Shown: positions 10,887 through 21,799 of the stretch, one piece after another
Position numbering within the stretch: the stretch's first letter is position 1
How the letters are laid out: each line of letters starts with the position of its first letter
From: Pseudomonas helmanticensis
GTDB taxonomy: Bacteria > Pseudomonadota > Gammaproteobacteria > Pseudomonadales > Pseudomonadaceae
Direction of reading: 5' to 3'
Length of the DNA stretch: 64,000 nucleotides
NCBI RefSeq assembly: GCF_900182985.1
Contig: NZ_FXUY01000001.1
Coordinates: 4,030,001-4,094,000, forward strand
Notes under the pieces: model-generated
The model's database searches: none
What the model saw: only the letters and a program-made list of their open reading frames with translations
What the model was told of the DNA's origin: nothing
Position numbers and translations under genes: made by a program

Positions 10887-11627
10887 TCACTTGGTGGCGG
10901 CGCCATCCGGTACGAACACGTAGCCCACGCCCCAGACAGTCTGGATGTAGCGCGGTTTCGACGGATCGGGCTCGATCATCCGGCGCAGACGGGAGATCTG
11001 CACGTCGATGGAACGCTCGAGGGCATCCCACTCGCGGCCACGGGCCAGATTCATCAGTTTGTCGCGGGTCAACGGCTGACGCGCGTTCATCACCAACGCC
11101 TTGAGAACCGCGAACTCACCGGTGGTGAGCATGTGCACCTCGTCACCGCGCTTGAGTTCGCGAGTGGCCAGGGACAACGTGTAATCGCCGAAGGTGACGT
11201 TTTCGTCTTCGCTGCCCGGCGCACCAGGAACCGACGGTGCCTGACGACGCAATACCGCTTTGACCCGAGCCATCAGCTCGTCCGGGTTGAACGGCTTGGC
11301 CAGATAATCGTCCGCGCCCAGTTCCAGGCCCTTGATCCGGCTCAGCTCGTCGCCCTTGGCGGTAAGCATGATGATCGGAATCTGATTGTTCGCGCCACGC
11401 AGGCGGCGGCAAGCCGTCAGGCCGTCTTCGCCCGGCAGCATCAGGTCGAGGACGACCAGATTGAATACTTCACGCGATAACAGACGATCCATCTGCTCGG
11501 TGTTCGGTACGGCGCGGGCACGGTAGCCCTTGCTGACGAAGAAACGCTCCAGCAGGCTGCTCAGCCCCGGATCGTCATCAACGATAAGAATTTTTTCGCC
11601 TTCAGCAGTTTGTGCAGTGCTGCTCAT
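10887..11627 (-). CDS. ompR: OmpR/AmgR-type response regulator
   Basis: A 246-residue DNA-binding regulator. The receiver domain has the acidic pocket VDDDP (16-20), phosphoacceptor Asp61 in VVLDLMLPGEDG and Lys in MLTAKGD; the C-terminal winged helix includes LTTGEFAVLKALV and the RSIDVQISRLRRMIEPD...YIQTVWGVGYVFV pattern of the OmpR group. ATG 11627 follows AAGGAGCATCCA. It is transcribed ahead of envZ and divergent from tex. Confidence 0.96.
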   Translation of the reverse strand: MSSTAQTAEGEKILIVDDDPGLSSLLERFFVSKGYRARAVPNTEQMDRLLSREVFNLVVLDLMLPGEDGLTACRRLRGANNQIPIIMLTAKGDELSRIKGLELGADDYLAKPFNPDELMARVKAVLRRQAPSVPGAPGSEDENVTFGDYTLSLATRELKRGDEVHMLTTGEFAVLKALVMNARQPLTRDKLMNLARGREWDALERSIDVQISRLRRMIEPDPSKPRYIQTVWGVGYVFVPDGAATK

Positions 11628-11985
11628 TGGATGCTCCTTTTAGCTCGGCGCGCATTATGGCGTAGCTGTCGTTATACGCACCGTGTGCATTGTTAGCAGA
11701 TTTTTCCTTCACTGCCAGAAAACCGGGGTTTATGCCTACAGACTGCAACGCCCCCGAATGTCAGAACGCTGGTTATAATGCGCGGCGTTTTGTGCCAGGC
11801 AACGTCTGAATCGTTACCGTAAATGGCCGGCACTTTTTCCGGCACTGTGCAGTAACTGTTCGATTTCACGGGTCAATGGTCTGCCTTTTGACCCAGGCAG
11901 CGGCAATCTTCAAGCCGCTCAACCAGACTCCGGGCCTTTATTTCCGTGCCTGCGAGCCTGCTTTCACAATATGTCAGGTGGTTTT
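11628..11985. promoter_or_regulatory. divergent promoter region of ompR-envZ and tex
   Basis: A 358-base gap with no convincing ORF. A good -10 box (TATAAT, 11774-11779) points toward tex; no clear -35 stands 17 bases upstream. No operator-like palindrome was noticed. Confidence 0.45.
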
Positions 11986-14310
11986 ATGGACAGCATCAAC
12001 AGCCGCATCGCCGAGGAACTCGGCGTACGCCCACAACAGGTCGAAGCGGCCGTCGCGCTACTCGATGAAGGCTCTACCGTTCCCTTCATCGCCCGTTACC
12101 GGAAAGAAGTCACCGGCAGTCTCGATGACACCCAGTTGCGTCATCTGGAAGAGCGCCTGCGCTACCTGCGAGAACTCGACGAACGGCGTATCAGCATCCT
12201 CGCCAGCATCGAAGAGCAAGGCAAACTCACCCCTGCCCTCGAACGCGATATCAAACTCGCCGACACCAAGACTCGCCTCGAAGACTTGTACCTGCCGTAC
12301 AAGCAGAAGCGCCGCACCAAGGGCCAGATCGCCCTGGAAGCCGGACTTGGCGACTTGGCCGACGGCCTGTTCAACGACCCGAACCTGGCCCCGGAAACCG
12401 AAGCCGCACGCTTTGTCGACGCCGAAAAAGGCGTGGCCGATGTCAAGGCAGCCCTCGAAGGCGCCAAATACATCCTCATGGAACGCTTCGCCGAAGACGC
12501 CAGCCTGCTGGAAAAACTGCGCAGCTACCTGAAACAGGAAGCCACCCTCAGTGCCCGCGTCATCGCCGGCAAGGAAGAAGAAGGCGCCAAGTTCCGCGAC
12601 TACTTCGAACACGATGAGCCGCTGAAAAGCATGCCGTCGCACCGTGCGCTGGCGATTTTCCGTGGCCGTAACGAAGGCATTCTCAGCTCCGCGCTGAAAG
12701 TCGGCGACGAGCTGCCGGGCACAATGCACCCATGCGAGGGCATGATCGGCCAGCAATTCAACATCCAGAACCAGAACCGTCCGGCCGACAAATGGCTCGG
12801 TGAAGTGGTGCGCTGGACGTGGAAGGTCAAGCTCTATACCCACCTGGAAACCGACCTGCTCGGCGAACTGCGTGACGGCGCCGAAACCGAAGCGATCAAC
12901 GTGTTTGCGCACAACCTGCACGACCTGCTGTTGGCCGCCCCGGCTGGCCCGCGCGCAACCCTGGGCCTCGACCCGGGCCTGCGTACCGGTTGCAAGGTGG
13001 CCGTGGTCGATTCGACCGGCAAAATGCTTGATCACGCCACGGTTTACCCGCACGTGCCGCACAACAAATGGGATCAGACCATCGCCATTCTGGCTGCCCT
13101 GTGCGCCAAGCACTCGGTCGATCTGATCGCCATCGGCAACGGTACCGCCAGCCGCGAGACCGACAAACTGGCGATCGAGCTGATCAAAAAATACCCAGCC
13201 ATGAAGATGACCAAAGTCATGGTCTCCGAGGCCGGTGCATCGGTGTACTCGGCGTCAGAACTGGCGGCGAAGGAATTCCCGGATCTGGACGTGTCGATCC
13301 GTGGCGCCGTCTCCATCGCCCGTCGTCTGCAGGATCCACTGGCCGAGCTGGTGAAAATCGATCCGAAATCCATCGGTGTCGGCCAATACCAGCACGACGT
13401 TTCGCAGCTGAAACTGGCGCGCGGTCTGGACGCTGTGGTCGAGGACTGCGTAAACGCCGTTGGCGTTGACGTGAACACCGCTTCGGTGGCGCTGCTGGCG
13501 CGTATCTCCGGCCTCAACTCGACGCTGGCGCAGAACATCGTCGCTCACCGCGATGAGCACGGCGCGTTCAAAACCCGTGCAGCACTGAAGAAAGTCGCCC
13601 GCCTGGGCGAAAAAACCTTCGAACAGGCTGCCGGTTTCTTGCGCGTGATGAACGGCGATAACCCGCTGGATTCGTCGGCGGTTCACCCGGAAGCCTATCC
13701 GCTGGTGCAGCGTATTGCCGCTGAAACCGACCGCGACATCCGCTCGCTGATCGGCGACGCAAGCTTCCTCAAGCGTCTGGATCCGAAGAAGTTCACCGAC
13801 GAGACCTTCGGTCTGCCCACCGTCACCGACATTCTGCAAGAACTGGAAAAGCCGGGCCGCGACCCGCGTCCGGAGTTCAAGACTGCGGAGTTCCAGGAAG
13901 GCGTTGAAGATCTGAAAGACCTGCAACTGGGGATGATCCTCGAAGGCGTCGTCACCAACGTGACCGCGTTCGGTGCATTCGTCGACATCGGCGTGCATCA
14001 GGACGGTCTGGTGCACATCTCAGCGCTGTCGGAAAAATTCATCAAGGACCCACGCGAAGCGGTGAAGGCCGGTGATGTGGTGAAAGTGAAGGTCATGGAA
14101 GTCGACATCCCACGCAAACGCGTTGGCCTGTCGATGCGCATGGGCGACACCCCAGGCGAGAAAATCGACGGTGCGCGTGGTTCGCGTCCGGGCTCGGCGC
14201 AACGCCAGCCTTCGAACAACGCGCCGCGCAAGGAAACAGCAACCGCCGCACCAGTGAATAATGCGATGGCCTCGCTGTTCGCCAACGCCAAGCAGTTGAA
14301 GAAACGCTGA
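11986..14310 (+). CDS. tex: Tex RNA-binding transcription accessory protein
   Basis: A 774-residue nucleic-acid-binding protein conserved across bacteria and needed for toxin gene expression in some pathogens. The order is an N-terminal helical domain, a YqgF/RNase H-like core ([21 protein letters not shown]), helix-hairpin-helix repeats ([25 protein letters not shown] and following) and a C-terminal S1 domain ([34 protein letters not shown]). I prefer ATG 11986 ([13 protein letters not shown]) because AGGTGG precedes it closely; an in-frame ATG at 11971 would add five residues. Its TGA overlaps the ATG of the next gene by one base. Confidence 0.96.
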   Translation: MDSINSRIAEELGVRPQQVEAAVALLDEGSTVPFIARYRKEVTGSLDDTQLRHLEERLRYLRELDERRISILASIEEQGKLTPALERDIKLADTKTRLEDLYLPYKQKRRTKGQIALEAGLGDLADGLFNDPNLAPETEAARFVDAEKGVADVKAALEGAKYILMERFAEDASLLEKLRSYLKQEATLSARVIAGKEEEGAKFRDYFEHDEPLKSMPSHRALAIFRGRNEGILSSALKVGDELPGTMHPCEGMIGQQFNIQNQNRPADKWLGEVVRWTWKVKLYTHLETDLLGELRDGAETEAINVFAHNLHDLLLAAPAGPRATLGLDPGLRTGCKVAVVDSTGKMLDHATVYPHVPHNKWDQTIAILAALCAKHSVDLIAIGNGTASRETDKLAIELIKKYPAMKMTKVMVSEAGASVYSASELAAKEFPDLDVSIRGAVSIARRLQDPLAELVKIDPKSIGVGQYQHDVSQLKLARGLDAVVEDCVNAVGVDVNTASVALLARISGLNSTLAQNIVAHRDEHGAFKTRAALKKVARLGEKTFEQAAGFLRVMNGDNPLDSSAVHPEAYPLVQRIAAETDRDIRSLIGDASFLKRLDPKKFTDETFGLPTVTDILQELEKPGRDPRPEFKTAEFQEGVEDLKDLQLGMILEGVVTNVTAFGAFVDIGVHQDGLVHISALSEKFIKDPREAVKAGDVVKVKVMEVDIPRKRVGLSMRMGDTPGEKIDGARGSRPGSAQRQPSNNAPRKETATAAPVNNAMASLFANAKQLKKR

Positions 14311-14693
14311 TGGAAATTCCGGCCGGGCTCGTCGAGAGCGCGTTTTTCAAGCTGTTGGGCTGCCGCCTGCACAGCCTGGAAACCGGGGTGGCGCAAGTTG
14401 CCCTGGGGCTGGAACCCGAACTGCGCAATCGCGGCGGCAAATTGCACGGTGGCGCGCTGTTCAGTCTGGTCGATATCGCCATGGGGCTGGCCTGTTCCAG
14501 CACCCACGGCTTCGATCAGCAAAGCGCGACCATCGAGTGCAAGATCAACTATATCCGCGCCGTTTCCGACGGCGAGGTGCTGTGCACGGCGCGGGTGATT
14601 CACCCGGGTCGGCGCACGTTGGTGGTTGAAGCCGACGTGATGCAGGGCGACAAACTGGTCGCAAAAGCGCAAGGCACGTTCGCTGTCCTGTAG
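14310..14693 (+). CDS. PaaI-family hotdog thioesterase
   Basis: A 127-residue acyl-CoA thioesterase of the 4HBT/PaaI group. The hotdog signature is RGGKLHGGALFSLVDIAMGLACSS, with the catalytic acidic residue of the family (here Asp in SLVDIAMG) on the long helix. The start codon overlaps the tex stop codon, so the two are co-translated. The physiological substrate is unknown; the same neighbour follows tex in other pseudomonads. Confidence 0.88.
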   Translation: MEIPAGLVESAFFKLLGCRLHSLETGVAQVALGLEPELRNRGGKLHGGALFSLVDIAMGLACSSTHGFDQQSATIECKINYIRAVSDGEVLCTARVIHPGRRTLVVEADVMQGDKLVAKAQGTFAVL

Positions 14694-14734
14694 CTACCGG
14701 TCACCATTTTGGGTTAATTTCGGCGCAATGAATC

Positions 14735-14777
14735 CTGTAGGAGCTGCCGAAGGCTCGGGCCGCGGCAGCTCCTACAG
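14735..14777. repeat. degenerate REP (family A)
   Basis: CCTGTAGGAGCTGCCGAAGG facing CGCGGCAGCTCCTACAGGG, a shortened hairpin between the thioesterase gene and gshA. It could end the tex transcript. Confidence 0.75.
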
Positions 14778-14896
14778 GGTATGTGTGCGGCTGACCGGCT
14801 AGAAAAACCAGGCGATAACGCCAGTTTCAACTTCACCCTTGTAGACCGTCCTGCCCACCCCCATATTGGGGCGACTGACGCGTGAAGGAATCCAAA

Positions 14897-16480
14897 TTGA
14901 GCGAACTTCTCAACCGCCGCCTGGCTCTGCTCGGCGAGCGCGCTAACCTCTCTCTGCTCGAGCAGTGCCTGCACGGTATCGAACGTGAATGCCTGCGCGT
15001 GACCAGCGAAGGTCGCCTGGCGCAAACGCCGCACCCCGAAGCCTTGGGTTCCGCGCTGACCAACGAACAGATCACCACCGACTACTCCGAGTCGCTGCTG
15101 GAATTCATCACGCCTGCCCTGCCGGATCCTGCCGACACGCTGGCGAGCCTGGACAAGATTCATCGTTTTGCCTACAGCAAGCTCGGCAACGAGTACCTGT
15201 GGAGTCCATCGATGCCGTGCCCGTTGCCGGCCGAGGAAGACATTCCGATCGCCTATTACGGCACCTCCAACATCGGTCAGCTCAAGTACGTCTATCGCAA
15301 GGGCCTGGCCCTGCGCTACGGCAAGACCATGCAATGCATTGCCGGGATTCACTACAACTTCTCGCTGCCGGAAAAGCTCTGGCCGTTGCTGCGCGAAACC
15401 GAAGGTTTTGTCGGCACGGATCGCGACTTCCAGTCGTTTTCCTACATCGCACTGATCCGTAATTTCCGTCGCTACAGTTGGCTGCTGATGTACCTGTTCG
15501 GTGCGTCGCCAGCGCTGGATGCAGGGTTCCTGCGTGGTCGTTCGCATCAACTCGAACAACTCGATCCGGACACCCTGTATCTGCCGTACGCGACCAGCCT
15601 GCGCATGAGCGACCTCGGTTACCAGAGCAACGCCCAGGCCGGTTTGACGCCGTGCTACAACGATCTGGCGAGCTATACCGACAGCTTGCGCAAAGCCGTG
15701 GCCACGCCGTACGCACCGTACGTTGAAGTCGGCACGCATCAGGATGGCGAGTGGGTTCAGCTCAACACCAACATCCTGCAGATCGAAAACGAGTACTACT
15801 CCAACATCCGCCCGAAACGCGTGACCTACACCGGCGAGCGGCCGATTCAGGCGCTGGTGGCCCGTGGCATTCAGTACGTTGAAGTACGTTGTCTGGACAT
15901 CAATCCGTTCCTGCCGATGGGCATCGACCTCACCGAGTCACGCTTCCTCGATGCGTTCCTGCTGTACTGCGCGCTCAATGACAGTCCGTTGCTGACCAAC
16001 ACCTCGTGCGGCAACGCGACGTCGAACTTCCTCAGCGTGGTCAAGGAAGGTCGTCGTCCGGGCCTGCAATTGCAGCGTGACGGTGAATCTGTCGAGATGA
16101 AAACCTGGGCCGCCGAACTGCTGGAGCAAATCGCGCCACTGGCGGCGTTGCTGGACCAGAGCCATGGCGGCGATGCGCACAGCAAGGCGCTGGATACGCA
16201 ACTGGCCAAGGTCAGCGATCCGTCCCTGACGCCATCCGCGCAGGTGCTGGCGGCGATGGCTGAGCATAAGGAAAGCTTTGCGCAGTTCTCGTTGCGTCAG
16301 AGTCAGGCGCATGCCGAGTTTTTCCGCAGCGAGCCGTTGGCGGCGGATGAACAGGCGAAGTTTGAGGAGTTGGCGCGTACGTCGCTGGCTGCGCAGGCTG
16401 AGCTGGAGCAGAACGAGGTGGGCGATTTTGATGTGTTTGTCGGGTCATATCAGGCGAGCATTTTGGCGATCAGCAATTAA
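14897..16480 (+). CDS. gshA: glutamate-cysteine ligase
   Basis: Joins glutamate and cysteine, the first and limiting step of glutathione synthesis. The start is TTG 14897 ([14 protein letters not shown]): AAGGA at 14885-14889 is well placed and the result is 527 residues, the length I recall for P. aeruginosa GshA; a GTG at 14882 is in frame but overlaps the ribosome binding site. Family motifs seen are [39 protein letters not shown] and [13 protein letters not shown]. It is apparently monocistronic and is the boundary between core genes and the sulfur genes that follow, for which cysteine is the end product. Confidence 0.96.
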   Translation: MSELLNRRLALLGERANLSLLEQCLHGIERECLRVTSEGRLAQTPHPEALGSALTNEQITTDYSESLLEFITPALPDPADTLASLDKIHRFAYSKLGNEYLWSPSMPCPLPAEEDIPIAYYGTSNIGQLKYVYRKGLALRYGKTMQCIAGIHYNFSLPEKLWPLLRETEGFVGTDRDFQSFSYIALIRNFRRYSWLLMYLFGASPALDAGFLRGRSHQLEQLDPDTLYLPYATSLRMSDLGYQSNAQAGLTPCYNDLASYTDSLRKAVATPYAPYVEVGTHQDGEWVQLNTNILQIENEYYSNIRPKRVTYTGERPIQALVARGIQYVEVRCLDINPFLPMGIDLTESRFLDAFLLYCALNDSPLLTNTSCGNATSNFLSVVKEGRRPGLQLQRDGESVEMKTWAAELLEQIAPLAALLDQSHGGDAHSKALDTQLAKVSDPSLTPSAQVLAAMAEHKESFAQFSLRQSQAHAEFFRSEPLAADEQAKFEELARTSLAAQAELEQNEVGDFDVFVGSYQASILAISN

Positions 16481-16494
16481 GCGTTGGCAGTAAA

Positions 16495-16522
16495 AAAGAT
16501 CGCAGCCTTCGGCTCCTACACT
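16495..16522. repeat. single truncated REP (family A)
   Basis: AAAAGATCGCAGCCTTCGG then CTCCTACA: one arm only, internally deleted, directly against a family B repeat. Confidence 0.7.
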
Positions 16523-16523
16523 T

Positions 16524-16626
16524 GATCGTTCCCACGCTCCGCGTGGTAACGCCTCAAGGGACGCTCCGCGTCCAGGTGACGCGGAGCGTCACCGGCTGCA
16601 TTCCCACGCAGAGCGTGGGAACGATC
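16524..16626. repeat. paired palindromic repeat (family B), copy 1
   Basis: GATCGTTCCCACGCTCCGCG at the left and its inverse (ending GTGGGAACGATC) at the right, with a central GACGCTCCGCGTC-type hairpin. A second copy is at 40098-40204. Confidence 0.88.
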
Positions 16627-16659
16627 TGAGCCCTTCTTAGATTTTTCCGCTCATAAGCT

Positions 16660-16682
16660 CATTCGAAAAAGTTATTTATTTA
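16660..16682 (+). promoter_or_regulatory. AT-rich putative CysB-type site upstream of tauA
   Basis: CATTCGAAAAAGTTATTTA continues to 16682 and shares AAGTTATTTATTTA with the element at 63751-63776 and, less perfectly, with 36073-36099. It ends 65 bases before the tauA start. Activator identity is inferred from the sulfur context. Confidence 0.5.
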
Positions 16683-16747
16683 CTGATTCTTAGATCATTT
16701 AGTCTCCTTTCACGCCGACGCTCGGTCGCCTGATATGGAGCTGTTCA

Positions 16748-17725
16748 ATGAAACTGAATTTCCCGCTTCGCCTGCTCGCCGTTGCCTCTCTGGCTGCTGC
16801 GAGTTTCCTGGCCCAGGCCGCCGACCTCACCGTCGCCTACCAAACCACCGTTGACCCGGCGAAAGTCGCCCAGGCCGACGGCGCTTACGAAAAAGCCACC
16901 AAAGCCGATATCGCCTGGCGCAAGTTCGACAACGGCGCCGACATCATCGCCGCCATCGCTTCCGGCGACGTGCAGATCGGCTACCTCGGTTCGAGCCCAT
17001 TGACCGCTGCGATAACTCGCAAAGTCCCGGTCGAAACCTTCCTCATCGCCACCCAGATCGGCGCCGCCGAAGCACTCGTTGCTCGCGACGGTTCCGGCAT
17101 CAAGACCCCGCAAGATCTGGTCGGCAAGAAAATCGCCGTGCCGTTCGTGTCTACCGGTCACTACAGCCTGCTCGCGGCGCTGAAGCACTGGAACATCGAC
17201 CCATCGAAAGTCACCATCCTCAACCTCGCGCCACCGGCCATCGTTGCCGCATGGAAGCGTGGTGATATCGACGCCACCTACGTTTGGGATCCGGCACTCG
17301 GCGTGGCCAAGGAAAACGGCAAAGTGCTGATCACTTCCGGCGAACTGGCCAAATTCGGCGCGCCGACCTTCGATGCGTGGATAGTGCGCAAAGACTTCGC
17401 TGAGAAGCACCCGGAAATCGTTACAGCGTTCGCCAAGGTCACCCTCGACGCCTACGCCGATTACCGCAAAGACCCGAAAGCCTGGCTCGCCGATCAATCC
17501 AACGTCGACAAACTGGTGAAACTCTCCGGCGCCAAGGCCAGCGACATTCCGCTGCTGCTGCAAGGCAACGTCTACCCGCTCGCGGCGGATCAGGTCGTTA
17601 CCCTCGGCGCGCCGACCACCAAAGCCATCACCGACACCGCCGCGTTCCTCAAGGAGCAAGGCAAGGTCGAAGCCGTTCTGCCGGACTACGCGCCGTACGT
17701 CAGCGCCAAATTCATCACCAACTGA
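16748..17725 (+). CDS. tauA: taurine ABC transporter, periplasmic binding protein
   Basis: A 325-residue binding protein that captures taurine for TauBC. A Sec signal peptide ends near residue 24 ([10 protein letters not shown]). The SsuA/TauA fold is supported by [30 protein letters not shown], by the [15 protein letters not shown] loop and by [17 protein letters not shown] 16748 has GGAG 10 bases upstream (ATATGGAGCTG). It leads the tauABC operon; tauB starts 16 bases later. The AT-rich element upstream suggests induction under sulfate limitation. Confidence 0.94.
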   Translation: MKLNFPLRLLAVASLAAASFLAQAADLTVAYQTTVDPAKVAQADGAYEKATKADIAWRKFDNGADIIAAIASGDVQIGYLGSSPLTAAITRKVPVETFLIATQIGAAEALVARDGSGIKTPQDLVGKKIAVPFVSTGHYSLLAALKHWNIDPSKVTILNLAPPAIVAAWKRGDIDATYVWDPALGVAKENGKVLITSGELAKFGAPTFDAWIVRKDFAEKHPEIVTAFAKVTLDAYADYRKDPKAWLADQSNVDKLVKLSGAKASDIPLLLQGNVYPLAADQVVTLGAPTTKAITDTAAFLKEQGKVEAVLPDYAPYVSAKFITN

Positions 17726-17741
17726 TCGGGAGTTAACTGCG

Positions 17742-18536
17742 ATGGCCTTGCTACAGCTGGAGCGCATCAGCGCACAGTACCCGGGCAGCCCGGAACCGGT
17801 GCTGGCGGATATTTCTCTGACCCTGGGGCCTCAGCAATTGCTGGTCGCCCTCGGCCCGTCCGGCAGTGGCAAGACTTCGTTGTTGAACCTGATTGCCGGT
17901 TTCGTTGAACCGAGCGCCGGGCGCATCACCCTCGACGGCGTACCGGTCAAAGGCCCGAGCGCCGAACGTGGCGTGGTGTTCCAGGACGACGCCTTGCTGC
18001 CTTGGCAGGACGTGCTGGCCAACGTTGCATTTGGTCTGGAACTGGCCGGCGTCGCCAAGGACAAACGCGAAAAGATCGCCCGTGAAATGCTCGCGCTGGT
18101 TGATCTCTCCGGTTTCGAAAGCCGCCGGATCTGGCAGCTTTCCGGTGGCCAGAAGCAGCGTGTCGGCCTCGCCCGCGCCCTCGCCGCTGATCCGCGTGTA
18201 TTGCTGATGGACGAACCCTTCGGCGCCCTCGACGCGTTCACTCGCGAACAGATGCAGGAATTGTTGCTGCAAGTCTGGCAGCGCACCGCCAAGCCGGTTT
18301 TCCTGATCACCCACGACATTGAAGAAGCGGTGTTCCTCGCCACTGACCTGATTCTGCTCGCGCCGAATCCGGGGCAGATCGTTGAACGCCTGCATCTGGA
18401 TTTCGGTCAGCGTTACGCCGCTGGCGAGTCCGCCCGCGCGATCAAATCCGATCCACGTTTTATCGAAACCCGCGAACACGTGCTGAGCAAAGTGTTCTCG
18501 CAACGCAGCGCCGGGCAACGGCAGGAGCGCGCATGA
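17742..18536 (+). CDS. tauB: taurine ABC transporter, ATP-binding protein
   Basis: A 264-residue ATPase that powers taurine import. Walker A is GPSGSGKTS (38-46), the Q-loop is FQDDALLPW, the signature LSGGQKQR, Walker [13 protein letters not shown] and the switch histidine LITHD. ATG 17742 follows GGGAGTTAACTGCG. Its stop codon overlaps the tauC start by four bases. Confidence 0.95.
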   Translation: MALLQLERISAQYPGSPEPVLADISLTLGPQQLLVALGPSGSGKTSLLNLIAGFVEPSAGRITLDGVPVKGPSAERGVVFQDDALLPWQDVLANVAFGLELAGVAKDKREKIAREMLALVDLSGFESRRIWQLSGGQKQRVGLARALAADPRVLLMDEPFGALDAFTREQMQELLLQVWQRTAKPVFLITHDIEEAVFLATDLILLAPNPGQIVERLHLDFGQRYAAGESARAIKSDPRFIETREHVLSKVFSQRSAGQRQERA

Positions 18537-19372
18537 GCAGTTACGACGTTTCCTCGGCTGCGGTAAAACCGGTCAGCGCATCGGTGGCGATTCCGGTGCG
18601 CCGCAGCCTCAGCACGCGCTGGATCAGCTTGCTGACCTTGTTTGCATTGTTAGCGATCTGGTGGGCGGTGACTGCCACCGGTTTGATCGAACCGCTGTTC
18701 CTGCCGCCGCCTTCCGCCGTGCTGCAAAAAGGCTGGTTGTTGGCGACCACGGGCTATATGGATTCGACCTTGTGGCAGCACCTGGGTGCGAGCCTGAGCC
18801 GCATCGGTCTGGGCCTCGGTTTTGCGATTCTGACCGCCGTGCCGGTGGGCATTGCCATCGGTGCCAACCGCATCGCCCGTGGTGTGCTCGATCCGTTGAT
18901 CGAGTTCTACCGCCCGATTCCACCGCTGGCCTATCTGCCGCTGATCGTGATCTGGTGCGGCATCGGCGAGTTGTCGAAAGTGCTGCTGATCTATCTGGCG
19001 ATTTTCGCGCCAATCGCCATCGCTACGGCGACCGGCGTGCGCACGGTTGATCCGGCGAAATTGCGCGCGGCGCAGTCGCTGGGTGCAACGCGTTTACAGC
19101 TGATTCGTCATGTGATTCTGCCGAGCGCCCTGCCGGACATTCTCACTGGCGTGCGCATTGGTCTAGGGGTTGGCTGGTCGACGCTGGTCGCGGCCGAATT
19201 GATCGCCGCCACCAGCGGCTTGGGTTTCATGGTGCAGTCAGCCGCGCAGTTCCTGGTCACCGATGTGGTGGTGCTGGGGATTCTGGTCATCGCCCTGATC
19301 GCCTTCGCCATGGAAATGGGCCTGCGCGCCCTGCAGCGCAAACTGGTGCCGTGGCACGGCCAGGCCCACTAA
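18533..19372 (+). CDS. tauC: taurine ABC transporter, permease
   Basis: A 279-residue inner-membrane permease with about six transmembrane segments and the EAA loop facing TauB ([34 protein letters not shown]). Hydrophobic segments start near residue 30 after a polar N-terminal tail. Translation is coupled to tauB through ATGA. A REP pair follows, so tauD is not tightly joined to the transporter genes. Confidence 0.94.
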   Translation: MSSYDVSSAAVKPVSASVAIPVRRSLSTRWISLLTLFALLAIWWAVTATGLIEPLFLPPPSAVLQKGWLLATTGYMDSTLWQHLGASLSRIGLGLGFAILTAVPVGIAIGANRIARGVLDPLIEFYRPIPPLAYLPLIVIWCGIGELSKVLLIYLAIFAPIAIATATGVRTVDPAKLRAAQSLGATRLQLIRHVILPSALPDILTGVRIGLGVGWSTLVAAELIAATSGLGFMVQSAAQFLVTDVVVLGILVIALIAFAMEMGLRALQRKLVPWHGQAH

Positions 19373-19391
19373 AGCATTTTTTTGAATCACC

Positions 19392-19484
19392 CCCTGTAGG
19401 AGCTGCCGCAGGCTGCGATCTTTTGATCTTGTTTTTAAAAAGATCAAGATCAAAAGATCGCAGCCTGCGGCAGCTCCTACAGGG
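19392..19484. repeat. REP pair (family A) between tauC and tauD
   Basis: CCCTGTAGGAGCTGCCGCAGG ... GATCTT, then GATCAAAAGATCGCAGCCTG ... CTCCTACAGGG. A strong hairpin interrupts an otherwise continuous tau gene run and may set different transcript levels on its two sides. Confidence 0.9.
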
Positions 19485-19515
19485 AGGTGGTTATCTGGAA
19501 TTGAAGAGAAAGACC

Positions 19516-20358
19516 ATGAGCAGCCTCAACATCACCCCGTTAAGCTCGGCCCTCGGCGCGCAGATCAGCGGCGTCGACATCAGCCAGCCGCTGTCCCTGG
19601 AACACCGCGACGCCATCGAGCAGGCGCTGCTCAAATACCAGGTTCTGTTCTTCCGCAACCAGCCGATCGAACCACCGCAACAGGCACGCTTCGCCGCCTA
19701 TTTCGGCGATCTGCACATTCACCCGATCTACCCGAACGTGCCGGAACAGCCGGAAGTGCTGATCCTCGACACCGCCGTCACCGACGTGCGCGACAACGCG
19801 ATCTGGCACACCGACGTGACCTTCCTGCCGACGCCGGCAATGGGCGCGGTACTCAGCGCAAAATTGCTGCCGGAGTTTGGTGGCGACACGCTGTGGGCCA
19901 GCGGGATTGCCGCGTATGAAGCGCTGTCGGCGCCGATGAAAGGTTTGCTCGAAGGGCTGACCGCCACGCACGATTTCACTCGCTCGTTTCCGCTGGAACG
20001 CTACGGCAATACGCCGCAAGCGCTGGCGCAGTGGGAAGAAGCGCGACGCAAGAATCCACCGTTGTCGCACCCGGTGATACGCACGCATCCGGTCAGTGGG
20101 CGGCGCTCGTTGTTCGTCAATGAAGGCTTCACGTCGAAGATCAATGAGCTGTCGGAAACCGAGAGCGAGGCGATTCTGAAGTTTCTGTTCGCCCATGCGA
20201 CGCGACCGGAATTCACCATTCGCTGGCGCTGGCAGCAGGACGATATTGCGTTCTGGGACAACCGCGTGACCCAGCATTACGCAGTGGATGACTACCGGCC
20301 GGCGCGGCGAGTGATGCAGCGAGCGACGGTGTTGGGGGATGTACCGTTTTTTCGTTGA
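19516..20358 (+). CDS. tauD: taurine dioxygenase (Fe(II)/2-oxoglutarate-dependent)
   Basis: Hydroxylates taurine, which breaks down to sulfite and aminoacetaldehyde, freeing sulfur. The 280-residue enzyme has the iron-binding HxD in [11 protein letters not shown], the distal histidine in [12 protein letters not shown] and the 2-oxoglutarate-binding arginine in [16 protein letters not shown] 19516 ([19 protein letters not shown]) matches the family start; open frame further upstream is REP sequence. The ribosome binding site GAAGAGAAAG is weak. Confidence 0.95.
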   Translation: MSSLNITPLSSALGAQISGVDISQPLSLEHRDAIEQALLKYQVLFFRNQPIEPPQQARFAAYFGDLHIHPIYPNVPEQPEVLILDTAVTDVRDNAIWHTDVTFLPTPAMGAVLSAKLLPEFGGDTLWASGIAAYEALSAPMKGLLEGLTATHDFTRSFPLERYGNTPQALAQWEEARRKNPPLSHPVIRTHPVSGRRSLFVNEGFTSKINELSETESEAILKFLFAHATRPEFTIRWRWQQDDIAFWDNRVTQHYAVDDYRPARRVMQRATVLGDVPFFR

Positions 20359-20373
20359 GCCTTATTGAAGCAA

Positions 20374-20537
20374 AAGCCCCTCACCCTAACCCTCTCCCGG
20401 AGGGTGAGGGGACTGACCGAGGTGTCTGTACAAGCTACATCGACCTGAAATATCGGGTTGAACTCAAGCTTTGAAAGGCATGAAGATCGGCTCCCTTTCC
20501 CCCTCGCCCCCCTGGGGGAGAGGGCTGGGGTGAGGGG
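20374..20537. repeat. composite repeat (family C), copy 2
   Basis: CCCCTCACCCTAACCCTCTCCC at the left and CTGGGGTGAGGGG at the right; the interior (ACATCGACCTGAAATATCGG) is the reverse orientation of copy 1. It separates convergent tauD and the aldo-keto reductase gene. Confidence 0.85.
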
Positions 20538-20568
20538 GTTGGATCTTGCTGATACAACCCAATCGTCA

Positions 20569-21606
20569 TCACTGCGCCGTCGAAGGCTTCTCCCACAGAT
20601 TGATCCCGCCCTCTTGGGCAAAGCGGTCAATCTCCGCCAGTTCTTCAGCACTGAAACTCAAATTCTTCAACGCGCCGACGTTCTCGATAATCTGCTCCGG
20701 CCGGCTCGCGCCGATCAGTGCCGAGGTCACCCGGGGATCACGCAGCGTCCACGCCAGCGCCAGTTGCGCCAGGCTCTGACCACGACGCTTGGCGATCTCG
20801 TTCAGCGCGCGCACGTGAGCGATGTTGGCGTCGGACAAGTGCGAAGCCTGCAGCGAGCCACCGCCCGGACGATTGACCCGCGCATCCGCCGGCACGCCGT
20901 TGAGGTATTTGTCGGTGAGCAGACCTTGCGCCAGCGGTGTGAAAGCGATCACGCCGGTGCCGAGTTCATCGGTGGTATCGAGCAGATCCTTTTCCACCCA
21001 ACGATTGAGCAGGTTGTACGCCGGTTGATGGATCAACAGCGGCACTTTCCATTCTTTCAACAGCGCGGCCATTTCGCGGGTTTTCACGCCGGAATACGAC
21101 GAGATACCGATGTACAACGCCTTGCCCTGTTGCACGGCAGCGGCGAGGGCACTGGCGGTTTCTTCCAGCGGGGTGTCCGGGTCGAAGCGGTGCGAATAGA
21201 AGATATCCACATAGTCCAGACCCAGGCGTTGCAGGCTCTGGTCGAGGCTGGCCAGCACGTATTTGCGCGAGCCGCCGCCCTGGCCGTAAGGGCCGGGCCA
21301 CATGTCCCAACCGGCCTTGCTGGAGATGATCAGCTCGTCGCGATACTGCTTGAAGTCTTCACGCAGCAAACGGCCGAAATTGATCTCGGCGCTGCCGTAT
21401 GGCGGGCCGTAGTTGTTGGCCAGGTCGAAGTGGTTGATGCCCAGATCGAACGCGGTACGCAGCAACGCGCGCTGGGTGTCGATCGGCGTGCTGTCGCCGA
21501 AGTTGTGCCACAGCCCCAGCGACAGCGCCGGCAGCACCAGACCACTGCGCCCGACGCGGCGGTAAGGGATGGAGTCATAGCGGTTTTCGGCAGCGGTGTA
21601 AGTCAT
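20569..21606 (-). CDS. aldo/keto reductase, YghZ/L-glyceraldehyde 3-phosphate reductase type
   Basis: A 345-residue NADPH-dependent oxidoreductase of the Kv-beta-like AKR branch. The N-terminus YRRVGRSGLVLPALSLGLWHNFG, the catalytic Asp/Tyr/Lys region (HFDLANNYGPPYGSAEINFG, with Lys in ELIISSKAGW) and the cofactor block SALIGASRPEQIIENVGAL fit YghZ-like enzymes. ATG 21606 (MTYTAAENRYDS) follows GAGAGGATTCG. Why it sits beside tauD is unclear; detoxifying the aldehyde left by desulfonation is a guess. Confidence 0.85.
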   Translation of the reverse strand: MTYTAAENRYDSIPYRRVGRSGLVLPALSLGLWHNFGDSTPIDTQRALLRTAFDLGINHFDLANNYGPPYGSAEINFGRLLREDFKQYRDELIISSKAGWDMWPGPYGQGGGSRKYVLASLDQSLQRLGLDYVDIFYSHRFDPDTPLEETASALAAAVQQGKALYIGISSYSGVKTREMAALLKEWKVPLLIHQPAYNLLNRWVEKDLLDTTDELGTGVIAFTPLAQGLLTDKYLNGVPADARVNRPGGGSLQASHLSDANIAHVRALNEIAKRRGQSLAQLALAWTLRDPRVTSALIGASRPEQIIENVGALKNLSFSAEELAEIDRFAQEGGINLWEKPSTAQ

Positions 21607-21651
21607 CGAATCCTCTCTTGTCTGTCTTTTAGTCATCTGAAACCGAATACC

Positions 21652-21789
21652 TTTGTGGCGAGGGGATTTATCCCCGTTGGGTGGCGAAGCCGCCCCAAAA
21701 CCTGAAACCTCGATGAATCAGGTGCGCCGTATGCGCTGGTTTTACGACTGCTCCGCAGCCGAACGGGGATAAATCCCCTCGCCACAAAA
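21652..21789. repeat. paired palindromic repeat (family D), copy 1
   Basis: TTTGTGGCGAGGGGATTTAT continues to TCCCCGTTGGG, and its inverse (GGGGATAAATCCCCTCGCCAC) lies at the right end, with a GGGGCGGCTTCG-type centre. Copy 2 is at 35881-36018. Confidence 0.85.
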
Positions 21790-21799
21790 GCTCTACCAG

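Noticed and set aside
12058..13113. A 351-codon open frame antisense to tex
   Set aside because: Shadow frame; the sense strand encodes a well-conserved protein throughout.
16481..16747. Riboswitch before tauA
   Set aside because: The structured part is a REP-type repeat; no conserved SAM or other riboswitch core was recognised.
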